Positions 1 through 6,712 of a stretch of DNA of 9,683 nt are shown piece after piece. Numbering within the stretch: the stretch's first letter is position 1; each line of letters opens with the position of its first letter. The notes under the pieces are model-generated. The model worked only from the letters and a program-made list of their open reading frames with translations, searched no databases and was not told the DNA's origin. This stretch comes from an uncultured delta proteobacterium (lineage in GTDB: Bacteria > UBA10199 > GCA-002796325 > 1-14-0-20-49-13), in contig CAIPVD010000137.1 of the NCBI GenBank assembly GCA_903868375.1, positions 1-9,683 of the forward strand. Direction: 5' to 3'. The position numbers and the translations under genes were made by a program.

Positions 1-566
1 AACTGATAAGGCGCGTAAAGTTATCGCTCATCGCAAAGCAGCGCGTGCAGGTATTCAAACCGCAGATCGACAACCGTTATTCAGATGAATACATCATCTC
101 CCATTCGGAACAGCGCGTGATCTGCACACCGGTGAAAGATTCCACAGAGATACTTACGCTCGTTAAGGATAACACCAGGATAGTCGGCGTTGACGAGGCG
201 CAGTTCTTCGATGAAGGTATTGTCGGCGTCTGCGAAAAACTCGCAAACAGAGGCATTCGCGTAATAGTCGCGGGGCTCGACCAGGATTTCATGGGCAAGC
301 CGTTCGGCAAGATGCCCGAGCTTTTAGCTATCGCGGAATCGGCACTTAAATTAAAGGCCGTTTGCATGACGTGCGGAGGTGCCGCTACAAAAACGCAGCG
401 CCTTTCCCGTTCGAAGGAGCAGATCGTCGTTGGAAGCGGCGAGCAATACGAAGCGCGTTGCCGAGCCTGCCACGACCCCGACCTTTCGATGGAAAAAAGC
501 ATTCCGGCGATCCCGGTTTCAAGAAATACCCACGTGGTGGGCGATAAAATAGATGCCCAAAATTGA
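1..566 (+). CDS. tdk: Thymidine kinase, type II (5' end outside the window)
   Basis: Phosphorylates thymidine to dTMP with ATP in the cytoplasmic pyrimidine salvage pathway. The frame is already open at the first bases: codons from position 3 read LIRRVKLSLIAKQRVQVFKP, which is the family segment just after the P-loop (SGKTEELIRR...). The GTG at 45 is therefore an internal valine and the real start lies upstream; roughly 20 residues with the P-loop are missing. Visible hallmarks are DNRYS, the Walker B-like DEAQFF at about 192-209, GLDQDF (lasso-side region), and a zinc-ribbon pair of cysteines (CMTC near 363-374, CRAC near 459-470). About 187 codons are visible, so total length is normal for the family, with a short extra tail after the last Cys pair. 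It overlaps the MATE gene by 14 bp. Identification is firm; regulation is not visible. Confidence 0.95.
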   Translation, partial: LIRRVKLSLIAKQRVQVFKPQIDNRYSDEYIISHSEQRVICTPVKDSTEILTLVKDNTRIVGVDEAQFFDEGIVGVCEKLANRGIRVIVAGLDQDFMGKPFGKMPELLAIAESALKLKAVCMTCGGAATKTQRLSRSKEQIVVGSGEQYEARCRACHDPDLSMEKSIPAIPVSRNTHVVGDKIDAQN

Positions 567-1884
567 TCGTCTTAAATTAAAATCGTTCCTATCTAATAGC
601 TGGGCTGTAAGCTGGCCCATGACCGTCATCATGCTCTTCGAATTTTTGATGAGCATAGTCGAGGTCTATTGCGCGGGACGCATCGGCAAAGAAGCCCAAG
701 CCACCTACGGGATTGTCATTCAATTATATTTCGCTTTTATCGTCGTGGCGAACGCGCTATCTATTGGAGCCGTCGCGATAATATCGAAGGCATTCACCTC
801 TGGAGATAAAGAAGGATATGAAAAAGCGGTCATCACATCGGTATTGGCAGCGGTTGCATTCGGCATATTCTTTGCTGCAGTCGGTTTTATATTTTCAGCG
901 CAGATAATCTCTTTAATGAGTATTCCGGAAGAGCTTAAGGCCAGAGGCGCCGTATTACTTAAGTACTTTGCCTTGGGATTCGGGTTCGATTACATCCTTA
1001 TCATCACAAACGGCATCCTTCGCTCCAGTAAACGGATCAAGCTTTCGCTTCTAACAATGACTTTTGTGACCATTGCCGATATTTCGCTATGCTTCATACT
1101 CGTTCTGAATACGAACGTAGGCTTTAACGGCATTGCGTTCGCTGCAGTATCTGCGCTTGGCATTGGCGCCATGATCAACCTTTTTTACGTGCTAGCGCCT
1201 ATATCTTTACGAACCAGGCCGGCGCTCGACGTAATAAAAAAGCAGTTAAAGATCGGCTGGCCATCGGGCGTTTTGCAGGTGCTTTGGCAGCTTGGCGCGC
1301 TGGCGCTTTTCATGATACTGGGAAAGCTTCCGCAAAATAACATCGAGTTCCTTGCGGCTTTCACGAACGGGATGCGAATAGAATCGGCCCTTTTCTTGCC
1401 GGCGTTCGCTTTCAACATGGCGGCGGCCGTTGTCGTCGGCAACCTGCTTGGCGAAAAGAAGGAAAATGAAGCGGTAAGTAACGGTCTTGTTTCCGCGGGA
1501 CTTGGCGTTGCTATAGTCAGCGTGCTCACCGTATTCATAGTCATCAACGCAAAGCTTATCGTGCCGATATTATCGAATAACGATATCGTAATTCGAGAAA
1601 GTGCCAACTACATTTATATATGCATGTCGGTCGAGCCGATACTTGCGTGGGGAATAATACTGATGGGCTGCCTGAACGGAGCCGGCGACACGTACGGAGT
1701 TATGAAGATCGTGGCGTTAAGCATTTGGCTGGTGCGCATACCTCTTTGCTACATCACAGGTATCGTTTTAGGCTGGGGCGCACATGCCGTGTGGATCAGC
1801 ATGAACGTGTCGATAATCGTCCAAACTATTTTCATCACAAGAAGATATCTGAAAAAGAACTGGCTTCGGCTGGAAATTTCATAA
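553..1884 (+). CDS. MATE-family multidrug/metabolite efflux transporter
   Basis: Integral inner-membrane protein of 443 residues, the usual MATE length, with about 12 hydrophobic segments spread evenly and two related halves. Family signatures seen are WPSGVLQVLW at the start of the second half, RIESALFLPAFAFNMAAAVV (from residue 275) followed by GNLLGEKK (296-303), and NGAGDT (375-380) followed by a WLVRIPL stretch. MATE proteins export cationic drugs or metabolites using Na+ or H+ gradients; the substrate here cannot be read from sequence. The ATG at 553 is chosen because the hydrophobic first segment follows directly and a GGTGGG lies about 11 nt upstream inside the thymidine kinase gene. 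The 14-bp overlap with that gene suggests translational coupling. It is followed 60 bp later by another + strand gene with its own strong ribosome site. Confidence 0.92.
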   Translation: MPKIDRLKLKSFLSNSWAVSWPMTVIMLFEFLMSIVEVYCAGRIGKEAQATYGIVIQLYFAFIVVANALSIGAVAIISKAFTSGDKEGYEKAVITSVLAAVAFGIFFAAVGFIFSAQIISLMSIPEELKARGAVLLKYFALGFGFDYILIITNGILRSSKRIKLSLLTMTFVTIADISLCFILVLNTNVGFNGIAFAAVSALGIGAMINLFYVLAPISLRTRPALDVIKKQLKIGWPSGVLQVLWQLGALALFMILGKLPQNNIEFLAAFTNGMRIESALFLPAFAFNMAAAVVVGNLLGEKKENEAVSNGLVSAGLGVAIVSVLTVFIVINAKLIVPILSNNDIVIRESANYIYICMSVEPILAWGIILMGCLNGAGDTYGVMKIVALSIWLVRIPLCYITGIVLGWGAHAVWISMNVSIIVQTIFITRRYLKKNWLRLEIS

Positions 1885-1931
1885 ATCAATTGACCACCGC
1901 CCCCAAAGTATTATAGGACATCTATACAAAC

Positions 1932-1938
1932 AAAGGAG
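1932..1938 (+). promoter_or_regulatory. Ribosome binding site AAAGGAG
   Basis: AAAGGAG lies six bases before the ATG at 1945. It is a strong match to the anti-Shine-Dalgarno and fixes the start of the 553-residue protein. No terminator hairpin is visible between 1885 and 1931. Confidence 0.75.
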
Positions 1939-1944
1939 TTTACT

Positions 1945-3606
1945 ATGTCAATCCAACTCGCAGACATTAGAAGTTACCACGATCTTTCGCAGTTCATGGC
2001 CGAGCACTACATTGTGGATGTAGATCATTGCCTTGACGCGAACGAGGTAGATCAAACCATGGTCGATGCGTTCGACGATCGAAGGAACGGCGCAAGGTCT
2101 GGATGTCTTGAAACGTTCGAGCTTATGACGGCGGTAAATTACCTCTCCAAATCCAGGATCTTTTCAGACCGCGACATAGACGCCGAACGGAACGCCTCGC
2201 ATGTCTTTAAGGACTTGGCCAAACATTACTACAAGGACCAGTTTGAAACGTCGGTTAGATATTTCATGGGCGACGGCGAAACATTTTCGCAGGCCGTGAA
2301 TGATATTCAGACGTTCATTGCAAGGTTCGATTGCTCCGCAGAACAATTGGACTTTAGTATTCAAGAGGGACTTGAGGTATGGAACAAAATGAGGGGAGAC
2401 GGAGCTTCGGCGCAATGGCTAACGTCACTGTATAATGCCCTCGACGTTTACTATTACCAGAGCGTCAATTCACTAAGCGGATTGAGTAATCTCTGGGAGC
2501 ATTTGAGAGACCCCGAAGGGCTTCATTTCTCCCCAGCTGAAGCGATGCAGGCGATGGACAACCTTTTCAAACGCGAGCACCAACCGACAAGCTTTATAGC
2601 CATCCACACCGGTGAAGTAATGAAAATCATGGGTTATCTTGCTCCTCGCATCAGCGATGCCGACAAGCGCGATATCATTTTAAACATCCCGCAACTTCTT
2701 GTAGACCAGTATGCATCGAATTTCATCGGGCATGCCCTGCCACAGCTTAAGGCAGCGGAAATCCCCAACGCGAAGATCGGCGAACTTTACATGCTTGCCA
2801 GGAGGTTCTGCATCTCTAATGATGAAATATCAAATCGGATTGGCGATGCCGCAAATCATCTTAATAACTCGAAGATGATGAATCCGGACGCAAAGTTCAC
2901 ATTTCTTAAAGCAGCCTTAAGCCGCCCCGACTTTGTTTCTGCGGCAAGTGAGCTTAGCTTATTCGAAAATTTCGAAGCGGAAGGGCTGGCAAGATTCAAC
3001 AACCCGCAGGAAGCCATAGATCTTATCCGTTTCTGCATGGACCATCCATCGCGCGGGTACGAACCCGGTCCGCTGGAGACGGCAGGAAAACTTGCCGCGG
3101 CTGGTTGGAGTTCAGAAAAGATAAAACGGTTCATCCAGTTCTATCCGCGAGAGACATTGTCGCCGGAATATTACAGTTCAAGCGAGGCAGCCATAGCACT
3201 TGAAAAGATGGGCATCAGCGAAGGGGCTTATTTCCCGTACTTTAAAAAGATGATAAGCACTGGCCATCAACCGCGATCTAGTCATAGTGACTTTAACAAC
3301 CTTCCGGCCGTCTTCGAGCTGATGAGAAAAGAAGGGCTTACCGACGTTGCGATAGGGGCAAGGCTTACGGCCCTTTCGCTTGCCTCATCGACCGTTTACG
3401 GTGTCAAATACTTTGCAGCGATCAAGAATATGCTTGAGGCGGGCATAAGAAGCGACGCCATAGAGCTGGCCATGCGTGATGCCAAGGGCTTTTACGGTTG
3501 GGATGAATTAGCCGCCAAATGGGTGGGGCTAAAACAAGCCGGCGTAATCGATGCCAAAGCGGCCGAATCATTGAAACCCTTCATATCCAAGTCTTGCAAA
3601 TCTTAA
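1945..3606 (+). CDS. Hypothetical soluble, mostly helical 553-residue protein
   Basis: I do not recognise this protein. It has no signal peptide and no membrane segment. Acidic and basic residues and helix-forming stretches alternate along its whole length, which suggests an all-helical, possibly repeat-built scaffold. Segments such as SPEYYSSSEAAIALEKMGIS and NNPQEAIDLIRFCMDHPSRG resemble helical-hairpin repeat units, but I cannot align a regular repeat by eye. Near residues 24-36 a D-x-D-x-x-x-D-x-N spacing (VDVDHCLDANEVD) is faintly EF-hand-like, but the loop lacks the central Gly and the final Glu, so no calcium claim is made. The start is fixed by AAAGGAG six bases upstream. Codon and base use match the two genes before it. 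It is the last gene before the tRNA fragment, 32 bp upstream of it, so probably the outermost chromosomal gene on this side. Coding status is firm, function unknown. Confidence 0.85.
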   Translation: MSIQLADIRSYHDLSQFMAEHYIVDVDHCLDANEVDQTMVDAFDDRRNGARSGCLETFELMTAVNYLSKSRIFSDRDIDAERNASHVFKDLAKHYYKDQFETSVRYFMGDGETFSQAVNDIQTFIARFDCSAEQLDFSIQEGLEVWNKMRGDGASAQWLTSLYNALDVYYYQSVNSLSGLSNLWEHLRDPEGLHFSPAEAMQAMDNLFKREHQPTSFIAIHTGEVMKIMGYLAPRISDADKRDIILNIPQLLVDQYASNFIGHALPQLKAAEIPNAKIGELYMLARRFCISNDEISNRIGDAANHLNNSKMMNPDAKFTFLKAALSRPDFVSAASELSLFENFEAEGLARFNNPQEAIDLIRFCMDHPSRGYEPGPLETAGKLAAAGWSSEKIKRFIQFYPRETLSPEYYSSSEAAIALEKMGISEGAYFPYFKKMISTGHQPRSSHSDFNNLPAVFELMRKEGLTDVAIGARLTALSLASSTVYGVKYFAAIKNMLEAGIRSDAIELAMRDAKGFYGWDELAAKWVGLKQAGVIDAKAAESLKPFISKSCKS

Positions 3607-3638
3607 CAACATGTGATTGGTTGTCGCTATAGCAGTTA

Positions 3639-3678
3639 GGAGAGGTGGCAGAGTGGTCGATTGCGGCAGACTCGAAAT
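3639..3678 (+). pseudogene. 5' half of a tRNA-Ser (CGA) gene, broken after the anticodon loop
   Basis: The 40 nt fit a bacterial tRNA-Ser exactly up to position 38-39. They comprise the acceptor 5' strand GGAGAGG (3639-3645), TG, the D stem GCA and TGC enclosing a loop with GTGGTCGAT (3648-3664), G26, the anticodon 5' stem GCAGA (3666-3670) and the loop CTCGAAA (3671-3677) with anticodon CGA. A complete gene would continue TCTGC, then a long variable arm and a T arm containing GGTTCGAATCC. Only the first T is present, followed by an unrelated AT-rich sequence. No 3' half was found on either strand of the window. The fragment cannot give a functional tRNA as it stands. It is most simply a tRNA gene split by insertion of a mobile element at its anticodon loop. 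Confidence 0.8.
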
Positions 3679-3681
3679 GCC
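3666..3681 (+). other. Putative element attachment junction (att) in the tRNA-Ser anticodon arm
   Basis: The tRNA match ends at about 3678, within or just after the anticodon loop. Anticodon loops are a recognised sublocation for tyrosine-integrase crossover in tRNA genes. To the left lie chromosome-like genes; to the right composition changes and phage-like and accessory genes begin. The exact core cannot be defined without the other end of the element, and no integrase gene is in the window. Confidence 0.45.
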
Positions 3682-3702
3682 AATAGCTAGTTTTTCTAAA
3701 CG

Positions 3703-3720
3703 TCAACAAAATCAACAAAA
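3703..3720. repeat. Tandem 9-bp direct repeat (TCAACAAAA x2)
   Basis: TCAACAAAA occurs at 3703-3711 and again immediately at 3712-3720, about 25 bp past the tRNA break. Short direct repeats flanking a crossover site are typical of integrase arm-type or excisionase sites, but in AT-rich DNA chance is also possible. Confidence 0.5.
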
Positions 3721-3790
3721 TTCACACAATTTCAAAGAGATAACCATTTTTTCGACCTCGGTATTTTTCCGTAACTTTCCGCCCTTTTCT

Positions 3791-3820
3791 GTTAAGGATG
3801 TTAAAAAAATGTTAAAAAAT
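3791..3820. repeat. Three adjacent GTTAA-headed repeats
   Basis: GTTAAGGAT (3791-3799), GTTAAAAAAAT (3800-3810) and GTTAAAAAAT (3811-3820) follow one another with a period of 9 to 11 bp, close to one helical turn. This phasing would suit a bent-DNA or repeated protein-binding site near an attachment site. No function is proven. Confidence 0.45.
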
Positions 3821-3856
3821 TATTCGTTGAAAATTATTGAATCAAATGGTCACGAA

Positions 3857-3944
3857 TATGCGTGATAGTTCAAACATATATTTGATCGGTTCTTTGAATC
3901 CAACTGCATTGCTGGTTTATTGTAACATCATGACATCACGCATA
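3857..3944. repeat. 10-bp inverted repeat, arms 68 bp apart
   Basis: TATGCGTGAT at 3857-3866 is the exact reverse complement of ATCACGCATA at 3935-3944. The left arm also forms a local TCACG-N6-CGTGA palindrome (3850-3865). The arms bracket the candidate promoter of the following gene, so they could be operator half-sites for a regulator bound on both sides, possibly the ribbon-helix-helix protein itself. They could also be part of the attachment-site architecture. Confidence 0.45.
3894..3923 (+). promoter_or_regulatory. Candidate sigma-70-type promoter
   Basis: TTGAAT (3894-3899) and TATTGT (3918-3923) are separated by 18 bp and sit about 65 bp before the ATG at 3988. Both hexamers are imperfect, so this is a weak prediction. 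It lies between the arms of the 10-bp inverted repeat, which would allow repression by a protein bound there. Confidence 0.3.
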
Positions 3945-3975
3945 AACGACAGCAAACGCAGCACCAACAATTATT

Positions 3976-3980
3976 GGAGG
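3976..3980 (+). promoter_or_regulatory. Ribosome binding site GGAGG
   Basis: GGAGG is placed seven bases before the ATG at 3988. It sets the start of the 117-residue protein and supports it as a real gene despite its small size. Confidence 0.7.
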
Positions 3981-3987
3981 TATATTT

Positions 3988-4341
3988 ATGAATGAAGACG
4001 ATTTAAAACTACCACCTCTTACATCCGAAGAAAGCCCCGACTTCGTAGATGATCCAATCATAGCATTGAATCAGACTAAGGAAACGAAGGCTATTACTCT
4101 GCGCCTTAACAAGGCATGGATTCGCAAACTTGATAAAATTGCATATCGTTTGAGCAACTATTACCGCAAGCCAATTACAAAACAGTTTTTGATCAAAGAG
4201 GTCATAGGCGCTCATATAGTCCAGGTGCCACTCCCAGAGCTTTTTAAAAAATTAATGGTTCGTAGCGAACGTCAGGAACTTACTCGGTGCAAAAGGATTT
4301 TGAAGCTTGTTAACCATGGAGGCAATTATGGGAAAGTATGA
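3988..4341 (+). CDS. Small ribbon-helix-helix-like DNA-binding protein (putative)
   Basis: A 117-residue protein with no clear named family. Residues 35-40 (AITLRL) can form a beta strand, followed by a helix (about 42-57), a short turn KPIT (61-64) and a second helix (64-75). This order, with a leading ITLRL strand and a Thr capping the second helix, is the pattern of MetJ/Arc/CopG ribbon-helix-helix DNA-binding domains. The first 33 residues are acidic and Pro-rich and probably disordered. The C-terminal third is basic (RSERQELTRCKRILKL) and may contact nucleic acid. The start is supported by GGAGG seven bases upstream. It overlaps the next gene by 14 bp, so the two are co-translated. An autoregulator, an element control protein or a phage accessory protein are all possible; the domain call is by pattern only. 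Confidence 0.6.
   Translation: MNEDDLKLPPLTSEESPDFVDDPIIALNQTKETKAITLRLNKAWIRKLDKIAYRLSNYYRKPITKQFLIKEVIGAHIVQVPLPELFKKLMVRSERQELTRCKRILKLVNHGGNYGKV
4318..4322 (+). promoter_or_regulatory. Ribosome binding site GGAGG, decides the start at 4328
   Basis: GGAGG lies five bases before the ATG at 4328, inside the end of the previous gene. The frame also opens at a TTG at 4307 and has an ATG at 4316, but neither has a ribosome site, so 4328 is preferred. Confidence 0.65.
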
Positions 4342-4729
4342 AGATGTAATCAAGTGTGATGAGAATGAAGAAAATCATGAGATCCTTCCGGATTGGATGA
4401 AAAATGTCATCAAAAAGATGCATGAAGGAGATTTGCCAGGCATGAGAACGGCTGCATTACCAGCATTACAGCATAAGTTGATTGAGCTGGCACATGAGGC
4501 TGAAGATGAAAGGATAAGTCTTGCAGCGTCTCAATTTGTTATGGGCCAAGCTGGTCAAGGAGTTCAGAACACAGTTTCCATTTCTCACAAATATGAGGAG
4601 CTTCCAGAGGATCAGTTGCTGGCATTGCTCAGATCGAAAATTGAACAATTAGAGAAATTATGTCCTGGATTCTCCTTGGAAAAGCTCTTTAACAAGCCTC
4701 CTACCGTTGCCCCTAAGCCTATTGTTTGA
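4328..4729 (+). CDS. Hypothetical 133-residue protein, phage small-terminase-like pattern
   Basis: A soluble acidic protein of 133 residues. An N-terminal acidic stretch (residues 10-22, DENEENHEILPDW) precedes helices at about 23-33 and 41-59. The segment ALQHKLIELAHEAEDERISL to QFVMGQAGQG (46-78), followed by TVSISHKYEELPEDQLLALL and a Leu/Glu-rich helix (95-111), is reminiscent of small phage proteins, some annotated as terminase small subunit. In those, a count of element size, a DERxxLAAxxF helix and a V-x-I-x-H-K-Y-E-E-L linker occur. This is a resemblance by eye, not a family assignment. The tail is Pro-rich and basic. It overlaps the preceding gene by 14 bp and is likely co-transcribed with it. 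It ends the short rightward unit and converges with the PPTase gene, whose stop is 93 bp away. Confidence 0.6.
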   Translation: MGKYEDVIKCDENEENHEILPDWMKNVIKKMHEGDLPGMRTAALPALQHKLIELAHEAEDERISLAASQFVMGQAGQGVQNTVSISHKYEELPEDQLLALLRSKIEQLEKLCPGFSLEKLFNKPPTVAPKPIV

Positions 4730-4731
4730 CT

Positions 4732-4783
4732 ATTTGGTATAAGGCAAAATAAAGCGATATAAGAAAACATAAAACTACCAAAT
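4732..4783. repeat. 8-bp inverted repeat between convergent genes
   Basis: ATTTGGTA (4732-4739) pairs with TACCAAAT (4776-4783) across a 36-nt AT-rich loop, in the 93-bp gap where the rightward and leftward units meet. The position suits a bidirectional terminator, but the stem is short and AT-rich with a large loop, and there is no clean U-run directly after it. No better terminator is visible in the gap. Confidence 0.25.
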
Positions 4784-4822
4784 CTATACGCACAAAAATG
4801 CACGAATGGTACAATACAAATA

Positions 4823-5455
4823 TTATAATCCTATGCTACTTTGTAACTGTCGGCAAAGAGCAAAGGCACATATGAACTGCCCAAAAGGAAAGAGTTCATA
4901 TTTCAGCTCACACTGTTTGTATGTTGCCGTGCTTTTGACACTATTTACCACTATATCGCTCAACTTAAGCTCGACATTATTTGGAATAGCTTTATAACAG
5001 GCCTCCTTGATCACCCATAATTTATGATAATCTTCCTTGGAGATATTATCAGCACAGTTCTTTATCCACCTAATTTCTTGTCCAAGCCTTGATGTTTCCT
5101 CGATATCGCACCCGACACCATTTACATCCGCTGAGGAGGCCCCTTTATGTGCAACGACACAAAAACACCACCCTCCTGCATGCGCCAAAGAAAGCAAATA
5201 ATTATCTTGGCATTGTTTGGAACCTAACCGTTCGTCCAGAACAACCTTGCTAGGAGGTATGCACAAACCGTGACTTAATAGATAATTCTTGAACCAAATT
5301 CTGCCATACAATCTTTCTCTGCGCATTTTATCATCTTGCAAAAGCTGAATATGTTTCCATTCCGTTGAACTAAAGTATTTGCGATATTGCGCCTCCGGAC
5401 AAGCAAGTTTCACTGGCGAGATGTGCATTTCAACTTTTGTAAGATATTCTCTCAT
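4823..5455 (-). CDS. 4'-phosphopantetheinyl transferase, Sfp type
   Basis: Transfers the phosphopantetheine arm of coenzyme A to a serine of apo acyl- or peptidyl-carrier proteins in the cytoplasm. At 210 residues it fits the Sfp/Gsp class (about 200-240). The motifs are in order: an N-terminal RRERLYGRIWFKNYL (45-59, the usual R-x-R-x-x-x-R-x-L region), SLAHAGG (89-95, with the conserved His92), GVGCDIEE (113-120, with metal ligands Asp117 and Glu119) and LWVIKEACYKA (146-156, the W-x-x-KEA-x-x-KA signature with Glu151 and Lys155). All catalytic positions are present. The start is chosen because its ATG overlaps the flippase stop as ATGA and AGGTGG lies a few bases upstream. As the last gene of the operon it implies a dedicated carrier protein, which is not encoded within the window. 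Confidence 0.92.
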   Translation of the reverse strand: MREYLTKVEMHISPVKLACPEAQYRKYFSSTEWKHIQLLQDDKMRRERLYGRIWFKNYLLSHGLCIPPSKVVLDERLGSKQCQDNYLLSLAHAGGWCFCVVAHKGASSADVNGVGCDIEETSRLGQEIRWIKNCADNISKEDYHKLWVIKEACYKAIPNNVELKLSDIVVNSVKSTATYKQCELKYELFPFGQFICAFALCRQLQSSIGL

Positions 5456-6708
5456 AATGCCACCTGAAGGCGCTTTCCAAAATGGCTTTTATAAAAATAG
5501 AACGGAATACTTAAAAAACAAGCGGCTTGAACAGCAAAGGAAATAGCCAGGATCGGAAACGATTTGTCGTAGCCGCAGGTGAGCGTAATAAACCCTCTAG
5601 ATATGATTATCGAAAGCAGTAATAGAAGACAAATAGCCCAACCTTTTTGTTCCGATTCCAGAAAAAGCCGACTGACGAGGATAATTGCGAACATCGGTAT
5701 TGTTATAGCATCAATAAAAACAACCCAGTGTATCTCTTTGATGGCATTCTTAAGTTGAGGAGCGAAAGAATAGAGAATACCGTCAACGTGCATCATAAAG
5801 TAAACGCCTATCAATAAATAAAGGATCGAGAATAAAACGATAGATGGCGCAAGTATTTTAAAATGTTCTGAAGCTTTTTTTGATACATCCTGGTTTACAT
5901 AACGAACAAGCATCTGTCCTATCGCGATCGCTGGAAATAGCAGAATAGGCTTCAATTGGAACCAACCGGCAAGCACACCTATATATGCCATACCCCAATG
6001 AGAGAGAATATGATTAAGCCAATATCTATCAAAGGCTATAACGAACCAAGCTCCTACCAAAGGAGCGGAATACCATATATACGTAGTAAGCTCGTTACTG
6101 CGACTTTCCGCCCCTATCCAATTCCACTTTTTGCACAATGTGGCAACAAGCAACATCAACCATTCTAACATCGCGATGCAAAGAACTGTCACCGCCCATC
6201 TGGATGGAATCAACACACCTTGAACAGCTTCGTAGACAGCTGCGAAGATAAGCAAACATAATGAACTCAAATGGATAAGATATATCACTCGTGTTGCAAA
6301 ACGGGAACGCAACAGACCAATAAATACCGAAGATGCGATATAAATTGCGTAGCTCAATACAAGAGGAAGACCTATATAGTTCCAGTCATAGTCATTTAGG
6401 AGAGTGGGCCTTGGGAGCATCACACAAAAAATGCAGAATAAAGCCGCAAGACACCACTGCAAAAAAACATATCTTGCAATAGGGAGTCCTGGGTTGCGGC
6501 TGGCAGCACTAAATATGGCCATTTCCATACCTTCAGCCAAAGCTATGCCGACAAGCATGTACGGAAGAAGTACACCATAAATCGAAAGAGTATTCTCGGA
6601 CAATTGGCTAAAAACAAGAACAGTAACCAGCGCAAAAGCATAATTAAAAAACATACCCTTCACGCAATGTATCACCCTTCTGATAAACTCGTAATTTGTT
6701 TTCCACAT
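5452..6708 (-). CDS. MOP-superfamily flippase-like membrane exporter
   Basis: A 418-residue protein with about 12 strongly hydrophobic segments (near residues 20-37, 45-66, 80-98, 113-133, 141-160, 170-190, 210-228, 241-264, 285-305, 325-347, 357-376 and 384-405). This fits the 12-14 helix Wzx/PST-type oligosaccharide flippases of the MOP exporter superfamily. The best local match is at 214-249, where SAPLVGAWFVIAFDRYWLN and the following segment parallel the family pattern of small residues, then a charged D-R-Y-x-L before the next helix. It most likely moves a lipid-linked or amphiphilic product across the inner membrane, but the substrate is not predictable. It begins 4 nt after the KAS III-like gene, with only a weak ribosome site (GCGGG) upstream, so coupling is likely. 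Its stop overlaps the PPTase start by 4 nt. It is not closely similar to the MATE protein at 553. Confidence 0.78.
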   Translation of the reverse strand: MWKTNYEFIRRVIHCVKGMFFNYAFALVTVLVFSQLSENTLSIYGVLLPYMLVGIALAEGMEMAIFSAASRNPGLPIARYVFLQWCLAALFCIFCVMLPRPTLLNDYDWNYIGLPLVLSYAIYIASSVFIGLLRSRFATRVIYLIHLSSLCLLIFAAVYEAVQGVLIPSRWAVTVLCIAMLEWLMLLVATLCKKWNWIGAESRSNELTTYIWYSAPLVGAWFVIAFDRYWLNHILSHWGMAYIGVLAGWFQLKPILLFPAIAIGQMLVRYVNQDVSKKASEHFKILAPSIVLFSILYLLIGVYFMMHVDGILYSFAPQLKNAIKEIHWVVFIDAITIPMFAIILVSRLFLESEQKGWAICLLLLLSIIISRGFITLTCGYDKSFPILAISFAVQAACFLSIPFYFYKSHFGKRLQVAL

Positions 6709-6712
6709 ATTA

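Larger units (their letters stand above)
3607..3987. other. Gene-free junction region (381 bp)
   Basis: This stretch holds no credible protein gene. It contains the 5' half of a tRNA-Ser gene (3639-3678), after which the sequence turns AT-rich with many A and T runs. It also carries a 9-bp tandem repeat (3703-3720), three GTTAA-headed repeats (3791-3820), a 10-bp inverted repeat (3857-3866 with 3935-3944), and a candidate promoter and ribosome site for the gene at 3988. I interpret it as the attachment-site edge of an inserted element. Confidence 0.6.

Noticed and set aside
45..47. GTG as the start of the thymidine kinase
   Set aside because: Codons upstream to the window edge continue the conserved family sequence, so the GTG is an internal Val codon.
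77..502. Long minus-strand open frame inside the thymidine kinase gene
   Set aside because: It is antisense to a well-supported gene and encodes a low-complexity Ser/Pro/Thr-rich protein with no ribosome site.
2011..2055. EF-hand calcium site in the 553-residue protein
   Set aside because: Asp spacing is suggestive, but the central Gly and the terminal Glu of the loop are missing.
3671..3690. Group I intron interrupting the tRNA anticodon loop
   Set aside because: Such introns do occur in anticodon loops, but no tRNA 3' half follows within the window on the + strand and no group I core is evident.
3617..3865. An 82-codon open frame on the + strand across the junction
   Set aside because: It starts just before and runs through the tRNA fragment into AT-rich repeats, has no ribosome site, and its protein looks like translated noncoding DNA.
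4806..4997. Small plus-strand open frame opposite the PPTase end
   Set aside because: It is antisense to the conserved PPTase C-terminal region and has no ribosome site.
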